Origin: Streptomyces misionensis
GTDB lineage: Bacteria > Actinomycetota > Actinomycetes > Streptomycetales > Streptomycetaceae
Reading direction: 5' to 3'
NCBI RefSeq assembly: GCF_900104815.1
Contig: NZ_FNTD01000004.1
Location: 3,116,501-3,180,500 of the forward strand
DNA: 64,000 nt
The notes below the pieces were generated by a model. It did no database searches. It had not been told where the DNA came from and was given only the letters and a program-made list of their open reading frames with translations. Position numbers and translations under genes: made by a program. Positions 9,019-16,809 of this stretch are shown here, in pieces. Positions within the stretch are counted from its first letter, which is position 1. Each line of letters starts with the position of its first letter.

Positions 9019-9032
9019 GGGGTGCATACCCC
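9019..9032. promoter_or_regulatory. Small palindrome upstream of ehuB (possible operator)
   Basis: GGGGTGCATACCCC has arms GGGGT/ACCCC around GCAT and lies 27 bp before the ehuB start. It shares a central GCATA core with the larger palindrome at 12148-12171 next to the IclR gene, which makes it a weak operator candidate. Confidence 0.3.
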
Positions 9033-9058
9033 GGATTCGCTTGGGTAGCCGCGCCGCC

Positions 9059-9973
9059 ATGGCTGCACCACATGGGAACGGCATACACACTTTCCGGCCG
9101 CACCACAGACCCGGCCGGCGGACGTTTCTCCGCGGGATCGCGGCGCTCGGGGCGCTGGGCGCCGCGGGCTGCACGCGGGTGGCGGCCGCCGGCGGGAACG
9201 GCGGCGACCTGCTCGACCGGCTCCGCGCGCAGGGCGTCGTACGCCTCGGGATCGCCGGGGAGATCCCCTTCGGGTACATCGACAAGGACGGCCGTCTCAC
9301 CGGTGAGGCGCCCGAGCTGGCGAAGGCGGTCTTCAAGCGGCTCGGGGTGGACCGGGTGCAGCCGGTGCCGACCGAGTTCGGCTCGCTCGTCCCCGGCCTG
9401 AACTCGCAGCAGTTCGACGTGGTCGCGGCCGGCATGTACGTCAACGCCGACCGCTGCAAGCAGGTGATCTTCGCGGACCCGGACTACCAGATGCTGGATT
9501 CGTTCATCGTCCGCAAGGGGAACCCGAAGGGGTTGCACACCTATCAGGACGTCGTCGCGAAGAAGGCGAGGTTCGCGACCGGGACCGGGTTCGCCGAGAT
9601 CCAGTACGCCGTCGAGGCGGGCTACCGGCAGAGCGACATCCTGATCGTGCCGGACCAGGTGGCCGGGCTGAACGCGGTCGAGGCGGGACGGGTGGACGTG
9701 TTCGCGGGCACGGCGCTCACCACCCGCGAGGTCGTGAAGAAGTCCGCCAAGGCGGAGGCCACCGCCCCGTTCGCGCCGCTGGTCGGGGGCAAGCCCCATG
9801 TGGACGGCGGGGCGTTCGCGTTCCGGCCGACCGAGACGCGGCTGCGGGACGCCTTCAACGTGGAGCTGCGCGAGCTGAAGCGGACCGGGGAGCTGTTCCG
9901 GATCCTGCGGCCGTTCGGTTTCAGCAAGGCCGAGATGACGGACCTGACGGCGAAGGAGCTGTGCGGGCAATGA
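9059..9973 (+). CDS. ehuB: EhuB-like ectoine/polar amino acid ABC transporter substrate-binding protein
   Basis: 304 residues. The N-terminus has a twin-arginine motif RRTFLRGIAALGALGAAGC, indicating a Tat-exported lipoprotein with lipidated Cys. The mature part is a type II (SBP_bac_3) binding protein with family segments GEIPFGYID, TGEAPELAKAVFKRLG and AAGMYVNADRCKQV, which agree with the ectoine/hydroxyectoine-binding EhuB group. It captures the solute outside the membrane for EhuC/EhuD/EhuA. ATG 9059 has no strong ribosome site, so the start is uncertain. It overlaps ehuC by an ATGA junction. Confidence 0.78.
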   Translation: MAAPHGNGIHTFRPHHRPGRRTFLRGIAALGALGAAGCTRVAAAGGNGGDLLDRLRAQGVVRLGIAGEIPFGYIDKDGRLTGEAPELAKAVFKRLGVDRVQPVPTEFGSLVPGLNSQQFDVVAAGMYVNADRCKQVIFADPDYQMLDSFIVRKGNPKGLHTYQDVVAKKARFATGTGFAEIQYAVEAGYRQSDILIVPDQVAGLNAVEAGRVDVFAGTALTTREVVKKSAKAEATAPFAPLVGGKPHVDGGAFAFRPTETRLRDAFNVELRELKRTGELFRILRPFGFSKAEMTDLTAKELCGQ

Positions 9974-10689
9974 CCTCGGGCCTGTGGGAACTGGTGCTCA
10001 AGGGCGTCTGGACCACCCTCCAGCTGCTGGTGTTCAGCGCGCTGCTGGCCGCCGCGGTGTCCTTCGTGGTCGGCATGGCGCGCACCCACCGGTTGTGGAT
10101 CGTGCGCTTCGTGGCCGGCGTCTACACCGAGGTCTTCCGCGGCACCTCGGCGCTGGTGATGATCTTCTGGGTGTTCTTCGTGTTGCCGATCGCCTTCGGC
10201 TGGCAGCTGGTGCCGATGTGGGCGGGCACGCTGGCGCTGGGGCTGACGTACGGCGCGTACGGCTCGGAGATCGTGCGCGGGGCGCTGAACGCGGTGGACC
10301 CGGCGCAGCGCGAGGGCGGGATCGCGCTGAGCTTCACCCCGGCGCAGCGGATGCGGCTGATCGTGCTGCCGCAGGCGGTGCCGGAGATGATCCCCTCCTT
10401 CTGCAATCTGCTGATCGAGCTGCTCAAGGGCACCGCGCTGGTGTCGGTCATGGGCATGGGCGATCTGACGTTCAGCGCCAACCTGGTGCGGCTCGCGCTC
10501 CAGCGGAGCGCGGAGATCTACACGTACGTGCTGGTCATCTACTTCGTGATCGCCTTCGTGCTGACCCGGCTGATGCGCGGCCTGGAGAAGCGGCTGAAGG
10601 CCGGGATCGACAAGGACGCCGGCACGGAGCGGGCGGCGCGCGAGCTGAAGCGGGCACAGACGACCGGGGTGGGCGGTGGTGTCGCATGA
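9970..10689 (+). CDS. ehuC: EhuC-like amino acid/ectoine ABC transporter permease
   Basis: 239 residues with about five membrane helices and the permease loop signature EGGIALSFTPAQRMRLIVLPQA cut here to its core ALSFTPAQ...LPQAVPEMIP. It forms half of the membrane channel of a polar amino acid-type importer. Start ATG 9970 overlaps the ehuB stop (ATGA), and its own stop overlaps ehuD in the same way, so the genes are translationally coupled. Confidence 0.8.
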   Translation: MTSGLWELVLKGVWTTLQLLVFSALLAAAVSFVVGMARTHRLWIVRFVAGVYTEVFRGTSALVMIFWVFFVLPIAFGWQLVPMWAGTLALGLTYGAYGSEIVRGALNAVDPAQREGGIALSFTPAQRMRLIVLPQAVPEMIPSFCNLLIELLKGTALVSVMGMGDLTFSANLVRLALQRSAEIYTYVLVIYFVIAFVLTRLMRGLEKRLKAGIDKDAGTERAARELKRAQTTGVGGGVA

Positions 10690-11336
10690 CGTGGGACTGG
10701 CACGCGGTGAGCGACTTCATGCCCCACTTCTGGGACGGCCTGCTGGTCACCCTCCAGGCGCTGGCGCTGGGTTCGCTGCTGTCCTTCACCCTCGGTCTGG
10801 TGTGGACGCTGCTGATGCGGGCGCCGACCCGCTGGGTGCGCTGGCCGGTCGGGGTGGTCACGGAGTTCGTGCGCAACACCCCGCTGCTGGTGCAGCTGTT
10901 CTTCCTCTTCTACGTGCTGCCGGAGTGGGGGCTGACGTTCTCCGCGCTGACCACCGGCGTCTTCGCGATCGGCCTGCACTACTCGACGTACACCATGCAG
11001 GTCTACCGGGCCGGCATCGAGGCGGTGCCCGTCGGCCAGTGGGAGGCGGCGACCGCGCTGAACCTGCCGCGGCGGCGGACCTGGACCGCGGTGATCCTGC
11101 CGCAGGCGATCCGCCGGGTGGTGCCGGCGCTGGGCAACTACGTGATCTCCATGCTCAAGGACACACCGATGCTGATGGTGATCACCGTGCTGGAGATGCT
11201 GGGCCAGGCCCGGCTCTTCTCCCAGCAGCGCTTCCAGTTCACCGAGCCGCTCACCGTGATCGGCGTGGCCTTCGTCCTCATCTCCTACCTGGCCTCCCTT
11301 CTCCTGCGAGCCCTGGAGCGACGCCTTGTCCGTTGA
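10686..11336 (+). CDS. ehuD: EhuD-like amino acid/ectoine ABC transporter permease
   Basis: 216 residues with several hydrophobic helices and the HisMQ-type features EFVRNTPLLVQLFFLFY and EAATALNLP...VILPQAIRRV. It pairs with EhuC as the second channel subunit. ATG 10686 overlaps the ehuC TGA by 4 nt, and the 3' end overlaps the TTG start of the ATPase gene by 11 nt. Confidence 0.8.
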   Translation: MTWDWHAVSDFMPHFWDGLLVTLQALALGSLLSFTLGLVWTLLMRAPTRWVRWPVGVVTEFVRNTPLLVQLFFLFYVLPEWGLTFSALTTGVFAIGLHYSTYTMQVYRAGIEAVPVGQWEAATALNLPRRRTWTAVILPQAIRRVVPALGNYVISMLKDTPMLMVITVLEMLGQARLFSQQRFQFTEPLTVIGVAFVLISYLASLLLRALERRLVR

Positions 11337-12108
11337 GACCCGTACCGAGCCGTCCGTCACCGCCGCCCAGCCGGCCGATCTGATCCGCCTGGAGCAGGTC
11401 ACCAAGCGCTTCGGCGCGAACACCGTGCTCGACCACCTGGACTTCGCCGTCCAGCCCGGCAGGCACGTGACCCTGATCGGGCCGTCCGGCTCCGGCAAGA
11501 CCACGATCCTCAGACTCCTGATGACCCTGACCAAGCCGGACGAGGGGGTCATCACCGTCGACGGCGAGAGGCTGTTCCCGGCGCCGGAGAAGCGGGTCCG
11601 GGAGGTCCGCAAGAAGATCGGGATGGTGTTCCAGCACTTCAACCTGTTCCCGAACATGACGGTGCTGCGCAATCTGACCGAGGCGCCGGTGCAGGTCCTC
11701 GGCCTGTCCAAGGACGAGGCGGAGGAGCGGGCGCGGGGGCTGCTGGAGCTGGTGGGCCTCGCCGACAAGTGCGGGGCGCGCCCGGCCCAGCTGTCCGGCG
11801 GGCAGCAGCAGCGGGTGGCGATCGCGCGGGCGCTGGCGATGCGGCCGCGGGTGCTGCTGCTGGACGAGGTGACCTCCGCGCTCGACCCGGAGCTGGTCGC
11901 CGGCGTGCTCGATCTGCTGCGGGACATCGCGCGCAGCACCGACATCACCATGCTGTGCGTGACGCACGAGATGGGCTTCGCCCGGGACATCTCCGATCAG
12001 GTACTGATGTTCGACGGCGGCCGGGTGATCGAGTCGGGGCCGCCGGAGAAGATCTTCTCCGAGCCGGAGCAGGAACGCACCCGGGAGTTCCTGAGCGCGG
12101 TGCTGTGA
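11326..12108 (+). CDS. ehuA: EhuA-like ABC transporter ATP-binding protein
   Basis: 260 residues. Walker A GPSGSGKTT, Q-loop VFQHFNLFPNMTV, signature LSGGQQQRVAIARAL, Walker B LLLDEVTSALDPE and the switch His (VTHEMGFA) are all intact. It energises import through EhuC/EhuD. The TTG start at 11326 lies inside the end of ehuD, and the true start could also be a few codons later, but translational coupling makes TTG plausible. Confidence 0.83.
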   Translation: MSVETRTEPSVTAAQPADLIRLEQVTKRFGANTVLDHLDFAVQPGRHVTLIGPSGSGKTTILRLLMTLTKPDEGVITVDGERLFPAPEKRVREVRKKIGMVFQHFNLFPNMTVLRNLTEAPVQVLGLSKDEAEERARGLLELVGLADKCGARPAQLSGGQQQRVAIARALAMRPRVLLLDEVTSALDPELVAGVLDLLRDIARSTDITMLCVTHEMGFARDISDQVLMFDGGRVIESGPPEKIFSEPEQERTREFLSAVL

Positions 12109-12147
12109 GGGCCGCGGGCAACGGCCGAGGTCCAGCCATTGGGGCAT

Positions 12148-12171
12148 GACCCTGGCATATGCCAAAGGGTC
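12148..12171. promoter_or_regulatory. 24-bp near-palindrome, candidate IclR operator
   Basis: A perfect 12-bp palindrome TGGCATATGCCA (12153-12164) is flanked by GACCC and AAGGGTC, extending the dyad to about 24 bp with one inserted base. It lies in the gap between ehuA and the IclR gene, 151 bp before the latter, as expected for autoregulation. Confidence 0.5.
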
Positions 12172-12322
12172 GTCGCCGCAGTTCGGGCCGCCGCCGGGAG
12201 CGGGAGCGACGGATCGGAAACTTGTCAACGCCCTCTCCCCGGCGGCCGTTTGCCCGTTATCGTGGAAGCGCCGCACCGTCCGGAGATCCACGGCCCAGTA
12301 AGCGAGCGCAGGGGGGAACACC

Positions 12323-13081
12323 GTGGCGCTGATGCACGAGCCGACCGCCCCGTACCACTCGGCCCAGGACGCGCTGCGCGTGCTGGAGACCGTGGCGCGC
12401 ACCGCCACCGGGGTCACCGAGACCGGGCTGACCCGGCTCACCGGCCTCGGTCCCGGGCGGCTCGCCCCGCTGCTGCGGATGCTGCGCCGGGAGGGCTACG
12501 TCGAGCAGGTCGGCGGCGGCGCGTACGTCACCGGCGACACCCTGCGCCGCCTCACCTCGGCCGAGGACCGCGAGCGGGCCCTCGCCGACAAGCTCCAGCG
12601 CACCCTGGACCGGCTGCGCGACTCGGTCGGCGCGGCCGTCTACATCAGCCGCTACGTCGACGGCGAGGTGAAGGTCACCCAGTACGCCGCCGGACCCGGC
12701 ATGCCCGCGGTCAACGAGTGGGTGGACTTCCGCGTCTCCGCCCACGCCACGGCGGTCGGCAAGAGCCTGCTCACCCAGCTGGACCACAACGCCCGCCGCG
12801 ACCACCTGGCCCGGCACAAGATGGCCCGGCTCACCTCGCGCACCATCACCAGCGACAAGCTGCTGCTGTCCCGCCTGGAGTCCCAGCCGCCCACGGTGCC
12901 GGTGCTGGACCTCCAGGAGTACGCGGTGGGCACGGTCTGCGCGGCCGTCCCGATCACCGCGGGCGCCTCGGTGGGCTGCCTGGCGCTGTCGCTCCCGGTG
13001 GAGCACGCGCACCGGCTGAAGCGGGCCGCGGACGCGCTCAACCGGAACGCGGCACCGGTGCTGCTGTCGCTGGCTCTCTGA
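12323..13081 (+). CDS. IclR-family transcriptional regulator
   Basis: 252 residues: N-terminal winged helix-turn-helix (about 10-70, with GLTRLTGLGPGRLAPLLRML) and C-terminal IclR effector-binding domain (about 90-250, with SAHATAVGKSLL and a conserved-type PITAGASVGCLALSLP end). Such proteins usually bind a small metabolite and control the adjacent catabolic genes. GTG 12323 follows GGGGGGAACACC. Its position directly after ehuA on the same strand suggests it controls the Ehu/isomerase/amidase genes and itself. Confidence 0.85.
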   Translation: MALMHEPTAPYHSAQDALRVLETVARTATGVTETGLTRLTGLGPGRLAPLLRMLRREGYVEQVGGGAYVTGDTLRRLTSAEDRERALADKLQRTLDRLRDSVGAAVYISRYVDGEVKVTQYAAGPGMPAVNEWVDFRVSAHATAVGKSLLTQLDHNARRDHLARHKMARLTSRTITSDKLLLSRLESQPPTVPVLDLQEYAVGTVCAAVPITAGASVGCLALSLPVEHAHRLKRAADALNRNAAPVLLSLAL

Positions 13082-13084
13082 CGA

Positions 13085-13126
13085 CTCCCCGGGTGGTCAC
13101 GAGCACTCCCGGGGACCAGGTAGTAT
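13085..13126 (+). promoter_or_regulatory. Putative promoter of tRNA-Lys copy 2
   Basis: A TAGTAT -10-like element (13121-13126) is preceded by a block (CTCCCCGGGTGGTCA) that is also present, at the same distance, upstream of tRNA-Lys copy 3. The shared TGGTCA is 21 bp from the -10, too far for a normal -35, so its role is uncertain. The leader to the tRNA would be about 40 nt. Confidence 0.45.
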
Positions 13127-13168
13127 TTTCTTCGTCGCCGGCCGCGGAAAGCGGAAGGCGAGAGTCAC

Positions 13169-13242
13169 GCGCCGCTAGCTCAGTTGGTTAGAGCAGCTGA
13201 CTCTTAATCAGCGGGTCCGGGGTTCGAGTCCCTGGCGGCGCA
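13169..13242 (+). tRNA. tRNA-Lys (anticodon CTT), copy 2
   Basis: 74 bases identical to copies 1 and 3; cloverleaf as described for copy 1, anticodon CTT. It lies between the IclR gene and the convergent polysaccharide monooxygenase gene. Confidence 0.97.
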
Positions 13243-13249
13243 CAGCAAG

Positions 13250-13277
13250 AAGGCCCCTCACCTCGGTGAGGGGCCTT
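13250..13277. terminator. Bidirectional terminator between tRNA-Lys copy 2 and the AA10 gene
   Basis: 12-bp stem AAGGCCCCTCAC / GTGAGGGGCCTT with a short loop, 8 nt after the tRNA and 8 nt after the convergent CDS stop. A/T at the base of both arms allows use in both directions. Confidence 0.8.
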
Positions 13278-13285
13278 CCGCATGC

Positions 13286-13891
13286 CTAGAACGTGACGTC
13301 CGAGCACGCGTAGAACGCGTTGCCCGTGTCGGCGATCGTCCACACCGCGAGGATCACGTGGTGACCGGACAGGCCCGTGGGCAGGGTGCCGCTGTGGCTG
13401 AGCGTCGCCGGCGGCTGCTGACCGTTGTAGGGCACCGTCAGGAACGGCGTGAGGTTGAGGTCCGACCGGGACAGCGGGTGGTTCTGGTTCCAGCCCGGCT
13501 TGGTGACGTAGTACTTGAAGTCCGTCGTGGCGTGCCGGGCGGTGAACTGCCAGCGGAAGGTGTACGACTGCCCGCCGGTCACCTTGGTGGTGGGCCAGGC
13601 CGCGCCGGACGGGGCGGTCGGCGAGCTGAGCTGGGTGAAGCGGTCCACCCCGCCGTTGCAGAGCTGGCCGTCGGCGGGCCCGGCGGCCGGGAAGCCCTTG
13701 GGGCCCTCGACGCTCTGCGGCTCGTACTGGATGTCGCCGCAGCCCTTGACCGTGCCGTCGGCGCAGAGCTTCTGCCTGCTGACGGGGAGATCGGTGTAGC
13801 CGTGCCCGCTGGCGCCGCCGGTGGAGAGCGCGAACGCTCCGGCGGTCACCACTCCGAGCACGACCGCGGACATCTTCGTCTTGGTGCGCAT
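13286..13891 (-). CDS. Secreted AA10 lytic polysaccharide monooxygenase (chitin-binding type)
   Basis: 201 residues. A signal peptide ends ...GGASG just before HGYTD, so the mature protein begins with the copper-binding histidine; the second histidine of the brace is in GHHVILAVW. Other AA10 features are the CADGTVKGCGDIQYEP and GGQSYTFRW segments. The enzyme oxidatively cleaves crystalline polysaccharide, probably chitin, outside the cell. The C-terminus ends in YACSDVTF with no extra binding module. A DasR-type operator (13939-13954) lies 48 bp upstream, so control by amino-sugar phosphate through DasR is expected. Confidence 0.93.
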   Translation of the reverse strand: MRTKTKMSAVVLGVVTAGAFALSTGGASGHGYTDLPVSRQKLCADGTVKGCGDIQYEPQSVEGPKGFPAAGPADGQLCNGGVDRFTQLSSPTAPSGAAWPTTKVTGGQSYTFRWQFTARHATTDFKYYVTKPGWNQNHPLSRSDLNLTPFLTVPYNGQQPPATLSHSGTLPTGLSGHHVILAVWTIADTGNAFYACSDVTF

Positions 13892-13938
13892 ACTGCCGCT
13901 CCTGGAGAACGTGGGGAGTTCGGTGAGCCGTGCAGAGG

Positions 13939-13954
13939 GTAGGTCTAGACCAAC
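13939..13954. promoter_or_regulatory. DasR-type operator (dre) of the AA10 gene
   Basis: The core GGTCTAGACC (13942-13951) is a perfect 10-bp palindrome and extends to CCA on one side. It matches the core of the known dre consensus ACTGGTCTAGACCACT; the outer bases are less well matched. Placed 48 bp before the monooxygenase start. Confidence 0.75.
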
Positions 13955-14014
13955 TCACAGGTTATGGGCGGCACTTGAGCATGTCCATACCAGTGGCAGA
14001 AGCGAACGGACCGG

Positions 14015-15145
14015 CTACGCCCGCTCGCCGCGGCCCGCGCAGAACGCCACCGTCAGGTCCCGCACCAGCACCTTGCGCTCGGAGTCGTCCAGCTCGACCA
14101 GCCCGCGCGTGGTCAGCCGGGTCACCGTGTCCTCCACGGAGTCCACGACCGAGCTGAGCATGCTGGCCCGCTGCCGGGCCTCCAGCGCGGCGATCCGGCG
14201 GCGCTGCATCGCGTCCGCGATCTGCGGGGCGTACTCCGCCCGCAGCGGCCGCACGGAGAACACCTCCAGACCGGCCGGCGCGGTCTCCGCCACCACCAGC
14301 CGGGTCAGCGCCTCCCCGGCCACCGCGGGCCCGCCCCGGCTGCCGACCGCCGGCTCCACCGGCACCCGGGCCAGCGCCGCCTCCACGCACTCGCGCAGAT
14401 ACCGCTCGTGGTCCTCCAGGCCCAGCACCGCCCGCGCGGTGTCCCGCACCCGCCACACCACCAGCACCACCACCCGCACCGCCAGCCCGCCCGGGTCCGC
14501 CGCGGGCATCGCCTCGCTGCGCCAGTGGCGCAGCCGCACGTCCACCCGCCTGCGGCGCAGCAGCGGGTTGACCCAGAGCAGCCCGGTGCGCCGGACGGTG
14601 CCCCGGTAGCGGCCGAACAGGCCCACCACCCAGGCCCGGCCGGTGCGGCCCCGGGCCAGCCCGCCGAAACCGGCCGCGCCGAGCAGCCCGGCCCCGGCGT
14701 ACGCCGCCCACTGCGCCGGTCCGAGGCCCGGGTCCGCGGGCGCCGGCAGCCGCAGCGCCTGCACGGCGAGCGGCGGCAGCACCCCGGCCCACCAGGACGC
14801 GGCCAGCGCGCCGGTGACCCCGCAGGCCCCGGCGAGCACCCCGGCCGCCCCGGGCAGCACCCGCGCCGGGCGCTCGCGCAGCTCCGGGTCGACCCGGGGC
14901 AGCGGGCGCCGCCGCTCGGCCGGACGGCTCGTGCGCGGCAGCTCGCCCGTGCCCTGGCGGCGCCCCACGACGGCGGGCCGCGGCGGCGTCCCGTCCGGAC
15001 CGGGATCGTCGCGGAAGAGCAGATGGACCGGGATCTCGGTGGTGGACTCGTTCCGGATCAGCCGGGCCGGGCGGGTGCCGGTGGCCGTGGCGGCCTGCGG
15101 TCGCTCCTCGGATCCGGACGGTGTGTGCGAGGTGGTCGTACTCAT
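14015..15145 (-). CDS. SPFH (band 7/stomatin-like) domain membrane protein
   Basis: 376 residues. The first about 90 are polar and Pro/Arg-rich, followed by two or more hydrophobic segments (about 90-160) and an SPFH domain with RTGLLWVNPLLRRRRVDVRL and a coiled C-terminal part RRRIAALEARQRASML. SPFH proteins assemble into membrane-associated oligomers and organise membrane domains; the specific role is unknown. ATG 15145 has GGAGG six bases upstream; the frame extends 20 codons further without a ribosome site. Confidence 0.8.
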   Translation of the reverse strand: MSTTTSHTPSGSEERPQAATATGTRPARLIRNESTTEIPVHLLFRDDPGPDGTPPRPAVVGRRQGTGELPRTSRPAERRRPLPRVDPELRERPARVLPGAAGVLAGACGVTGALAASWWAGVLPPLAVQALRLPAPADPGLGPAQWAAYAGAGLLGAAGFGGLARGRTGRAWVVGLFGRYRGTVRRTGLLWVNPLLRRRRVDVRLRHWRSEAMPAADPGGLAVRVVVLVVWRVRDTARAVLGLEDHERYLRECVEAALARVPVEPAVGSRGGPAVAGEALTRLVVAETAPAGLEVFSVRPLRAEYAPQIADAMQRRRIAALEARQRASMLSSVVDSVEDTVTRLTTRGLVELDDSERKVLVRDLTVAFCAGRGERA

Positions 15146-15212
15146 GGGTGCCTCCAGCCTCCGCGCCAGATGCGTCATGAAAATGGGTGAACAGGGGGGC
15201 GACACCGGACAG

Positions 15213-16502
15213 TCACGCGAACAGGCGGCGCCAGGTCTCCGGGCCCGGACTGCCGTCGGCCGCGCCGCCCCGCCAGCCCTGGGAACGCTGGAAGGCGGCC
15301 ACCGCCCGCCGGTCCGCCTCGCCCCACCGCGGGCCGGGCCCGGTGTCGTAGAACCGGCCGAACCCCTGGGTCACCAGCTGGGCCCCGAGCCGGGTGATGT
15401 GGTCGTTGCTCTGCCCCGGGCGGAAGTACGCCTTGCCGGGGTAACCCGGCACCCCGTGCGAGGCGGGGCCGTCCTCGTCCGGGGCGATGTCCCGGCCCCC
15501 GCCGGAGACGAGCAGCGCCCAGGTGCGCGGGCCCGGCAGCCCGTCGGCCTCCTCGTCGCTCCAGCCCTGCGCCCGCTGGAACGCCTCGGTGGCCCGCCGG
15601 TCGCCCTCGCTCCAGACCGGCCCCGGGCCCTTCGGGTAGTACGGTCCCGCGCCCCGGGCCACCAGCATCTGCCCCAGCCGGGTGACGTGGGCGTTGTACG
15701 CGCCGGGCCCGAAGGACGCGGCGCCCGGGAAGAGGTCCGTGACCTTGCCGTCCGCCGCCTCGGGGCCGGGACTGCCGTCGGTCAGGCCCTTGTAGCGGTA
15801 GGGGACGTACCCGCCGGTGTGGTTCCAGTAGGGGTACGGCGTGGTCTGGGAGCGGGTGTGCGGGGGCGTCTGCTCGTAGACCTTGTAGTAGGTGTGCGTG
15901 TAGTCCGTCCAGCCGCCGAAGATCACCACGTGGGAGCCCTGCTGGGGGTCGGCCGTGTTGTGGTGGAGCAGGATGTCGCCGGGCTGGAGCTGGGACTTCT
16001 TGATCCTCACGCCGTACTTGGCGAGGCTGCCGGTCCACTGGTTGCTGTTCAGCCCCCAGGCCATGGAGACGTAGCCGGAGCAGTCCTGCCGGTAGCCGTC
16101 GGTCCAGTAGCGGCTCATGCTGTACGGCACCTTGGCGGTCACCCACGACCTGGCCCGCTTGATGATGGCGTCGCGGGTGGTGCGCGGGGTGCCGACGCCT
16201 CCGGGCGCGGCCGGTCTGCCGGCCGGGCCGTGCAGCGGGGACTCGGTGCCCTGGGGGGTGTCGGGCTCGCCGTCGCCGGGGACGGCCTGGCGGTGCGGTC
16301 CGTGGCCGGCGGTGAGGGCGGTCGCCGGGGGCGTCGCGCCGAGCGCGGCGGACACGGCGGCGACGAGGACCATGCCGCGGGCCGCGGGACGGTGGCCGAT
16401 CCGGCCGGGCAGCGGGCGGCGGGGGGTGCGCCGCCGGTGGACACAGCCGGGACAGCCGCAGTCACGCGCGGGTTCGAACTCCTCGAACGCCGGAGCGGCC
16501 AT
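15213..16502 (-). CDS. NlpC/P60-like cell-wall protein with two peptidoglycan-binding domains
   Basis: 429 residues. A short N-terminal cytoplasmic Cys-rich segment (CGCPGCVHRRR) precedes one hydrophobic signal/anchor segment (about residues 45-65). The central part has a papain-like catalytic Cys context YRQDCSGYVSMAWGL and a GSHVVIFGGW His segment, fitting an NlpC/P60 or related amidase/endopeptidase fold. Two C-terminal repeats, each with a RLG...LV...GPGP.W...D..A..AFQR..GW pattern, are PG_binding_1 domains. It likely trims or binds cell-wall peptidoglycan. ATG 16502 is preceded by GAGG; the upstream 47 codons of open frame lack a ribosome site. Confidence 0.78.
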   Translation of the reverse strand: MAAPAFEEFEPARDCGCPGCVHRRRTPRRPLPGRIGHRPAARGMVLVAAVSAALGATPPATALTAGHGPHRQAVPGDGEPDTPQGTESPLHGPAGRPAAPGGVGTPRTTRDAIIKRARSWVTAKVPYSMSRYWTDGYRQDCSGYVSMAWGLNSNQWTGSLAKYGVRIKKSQLQPGDILLHHNTADPQQGSHVVIFGGWTDYTHTYYKVYEQTPPHTRSQTTPYPYWNHTGGYVPYRYKGLTDGSPGPEAADGKVTDLFPGAASFGPGAYNAHVTRLGQMLVARGAGPYYPKGPGPVWSEGDRRATEAFQRAQGWSDEEADGLPGPRTWALLVSGGGRDIAPDEDGPASHGVPGYPGKAYFRPGQSNDHITRLGAQLVTQGFGRFYDTGPGPRWGEADRRAVAAFQRSQGWRGGAADGSPGPETWRRLFA

Positions 16503-16620
16503 GCGATCTGCCTCACATTCATGGTGTTTTCGTCCGCTTGTGTGCACGTTGATCAGTTTTCCAACTCTGGCCGAGGCGCGCACTTTGACGGTCCGAATGA
16601 TGTACGGCACCCCCCGCGGA

Positions 16621-16663
16621 CTCCCCCGGGTGGTCATCAGCACCCCCGCAGGTCAGGTAGAGT
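16621..16663 (+). promoter_or_regulatory. Putative promoter of tRNA-Lys copy 3
   Basis: A TAGAGT -10-like element (16658-16663) ends 15 nt before the tRNA. The upstream block CTCCCCCGGGTGGTCA is nearly the same as that of copy 2 and keeps the same 27-bp offset from the -10, supporting a shared promoter or activator site. Confidence 0.5.
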
Positions 16664-16678
16664 TCTCTCTGTCAGCAG

Positions 16679-16752
16679 GCGCCGCTAGCTCAGTTGGTTA
16701 GAGCAGCTGACTCTTAATCAGCGGGTCCGGGGTTCGAGTCCCTGGCGGCGCA
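16679..16752 (+). tRNA. tRNA-Lys (anticodon CTT), copy 3
   Basis: Identical over 74 bases to copies 1 and 2. The 8 nt before it (GTCAGCAG) are also the same as before copy 1. Confidence 0.97.
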
Positions 16753-16758
16753 CCGACA

Positions 16759-16794
16759 CGGAAAGGCCCCTCGCAGCAGCGAGGGGCCTTTCCG
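16759..16794. terminator. Bidirectional terminator after tRNA-Lys copy 3
   Basis: 16-bp stem CGGAAAGGCCCCTCGC / GCGAGGGGCCTTTCCG with a 4-nt loop, between the tRNA and the convergent sortase gene stop. Confidence 0.8.
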
Positions 16795-16809
16795 CATGCC
16801 GGGCCACGG

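Noticed and set aside
7286..9058. Long upstream extension of the ehuB frame through the amidase gene
   Set aside because: It would be antagonistic to the amidase frame and place the Tat signal in the middle of the protein.
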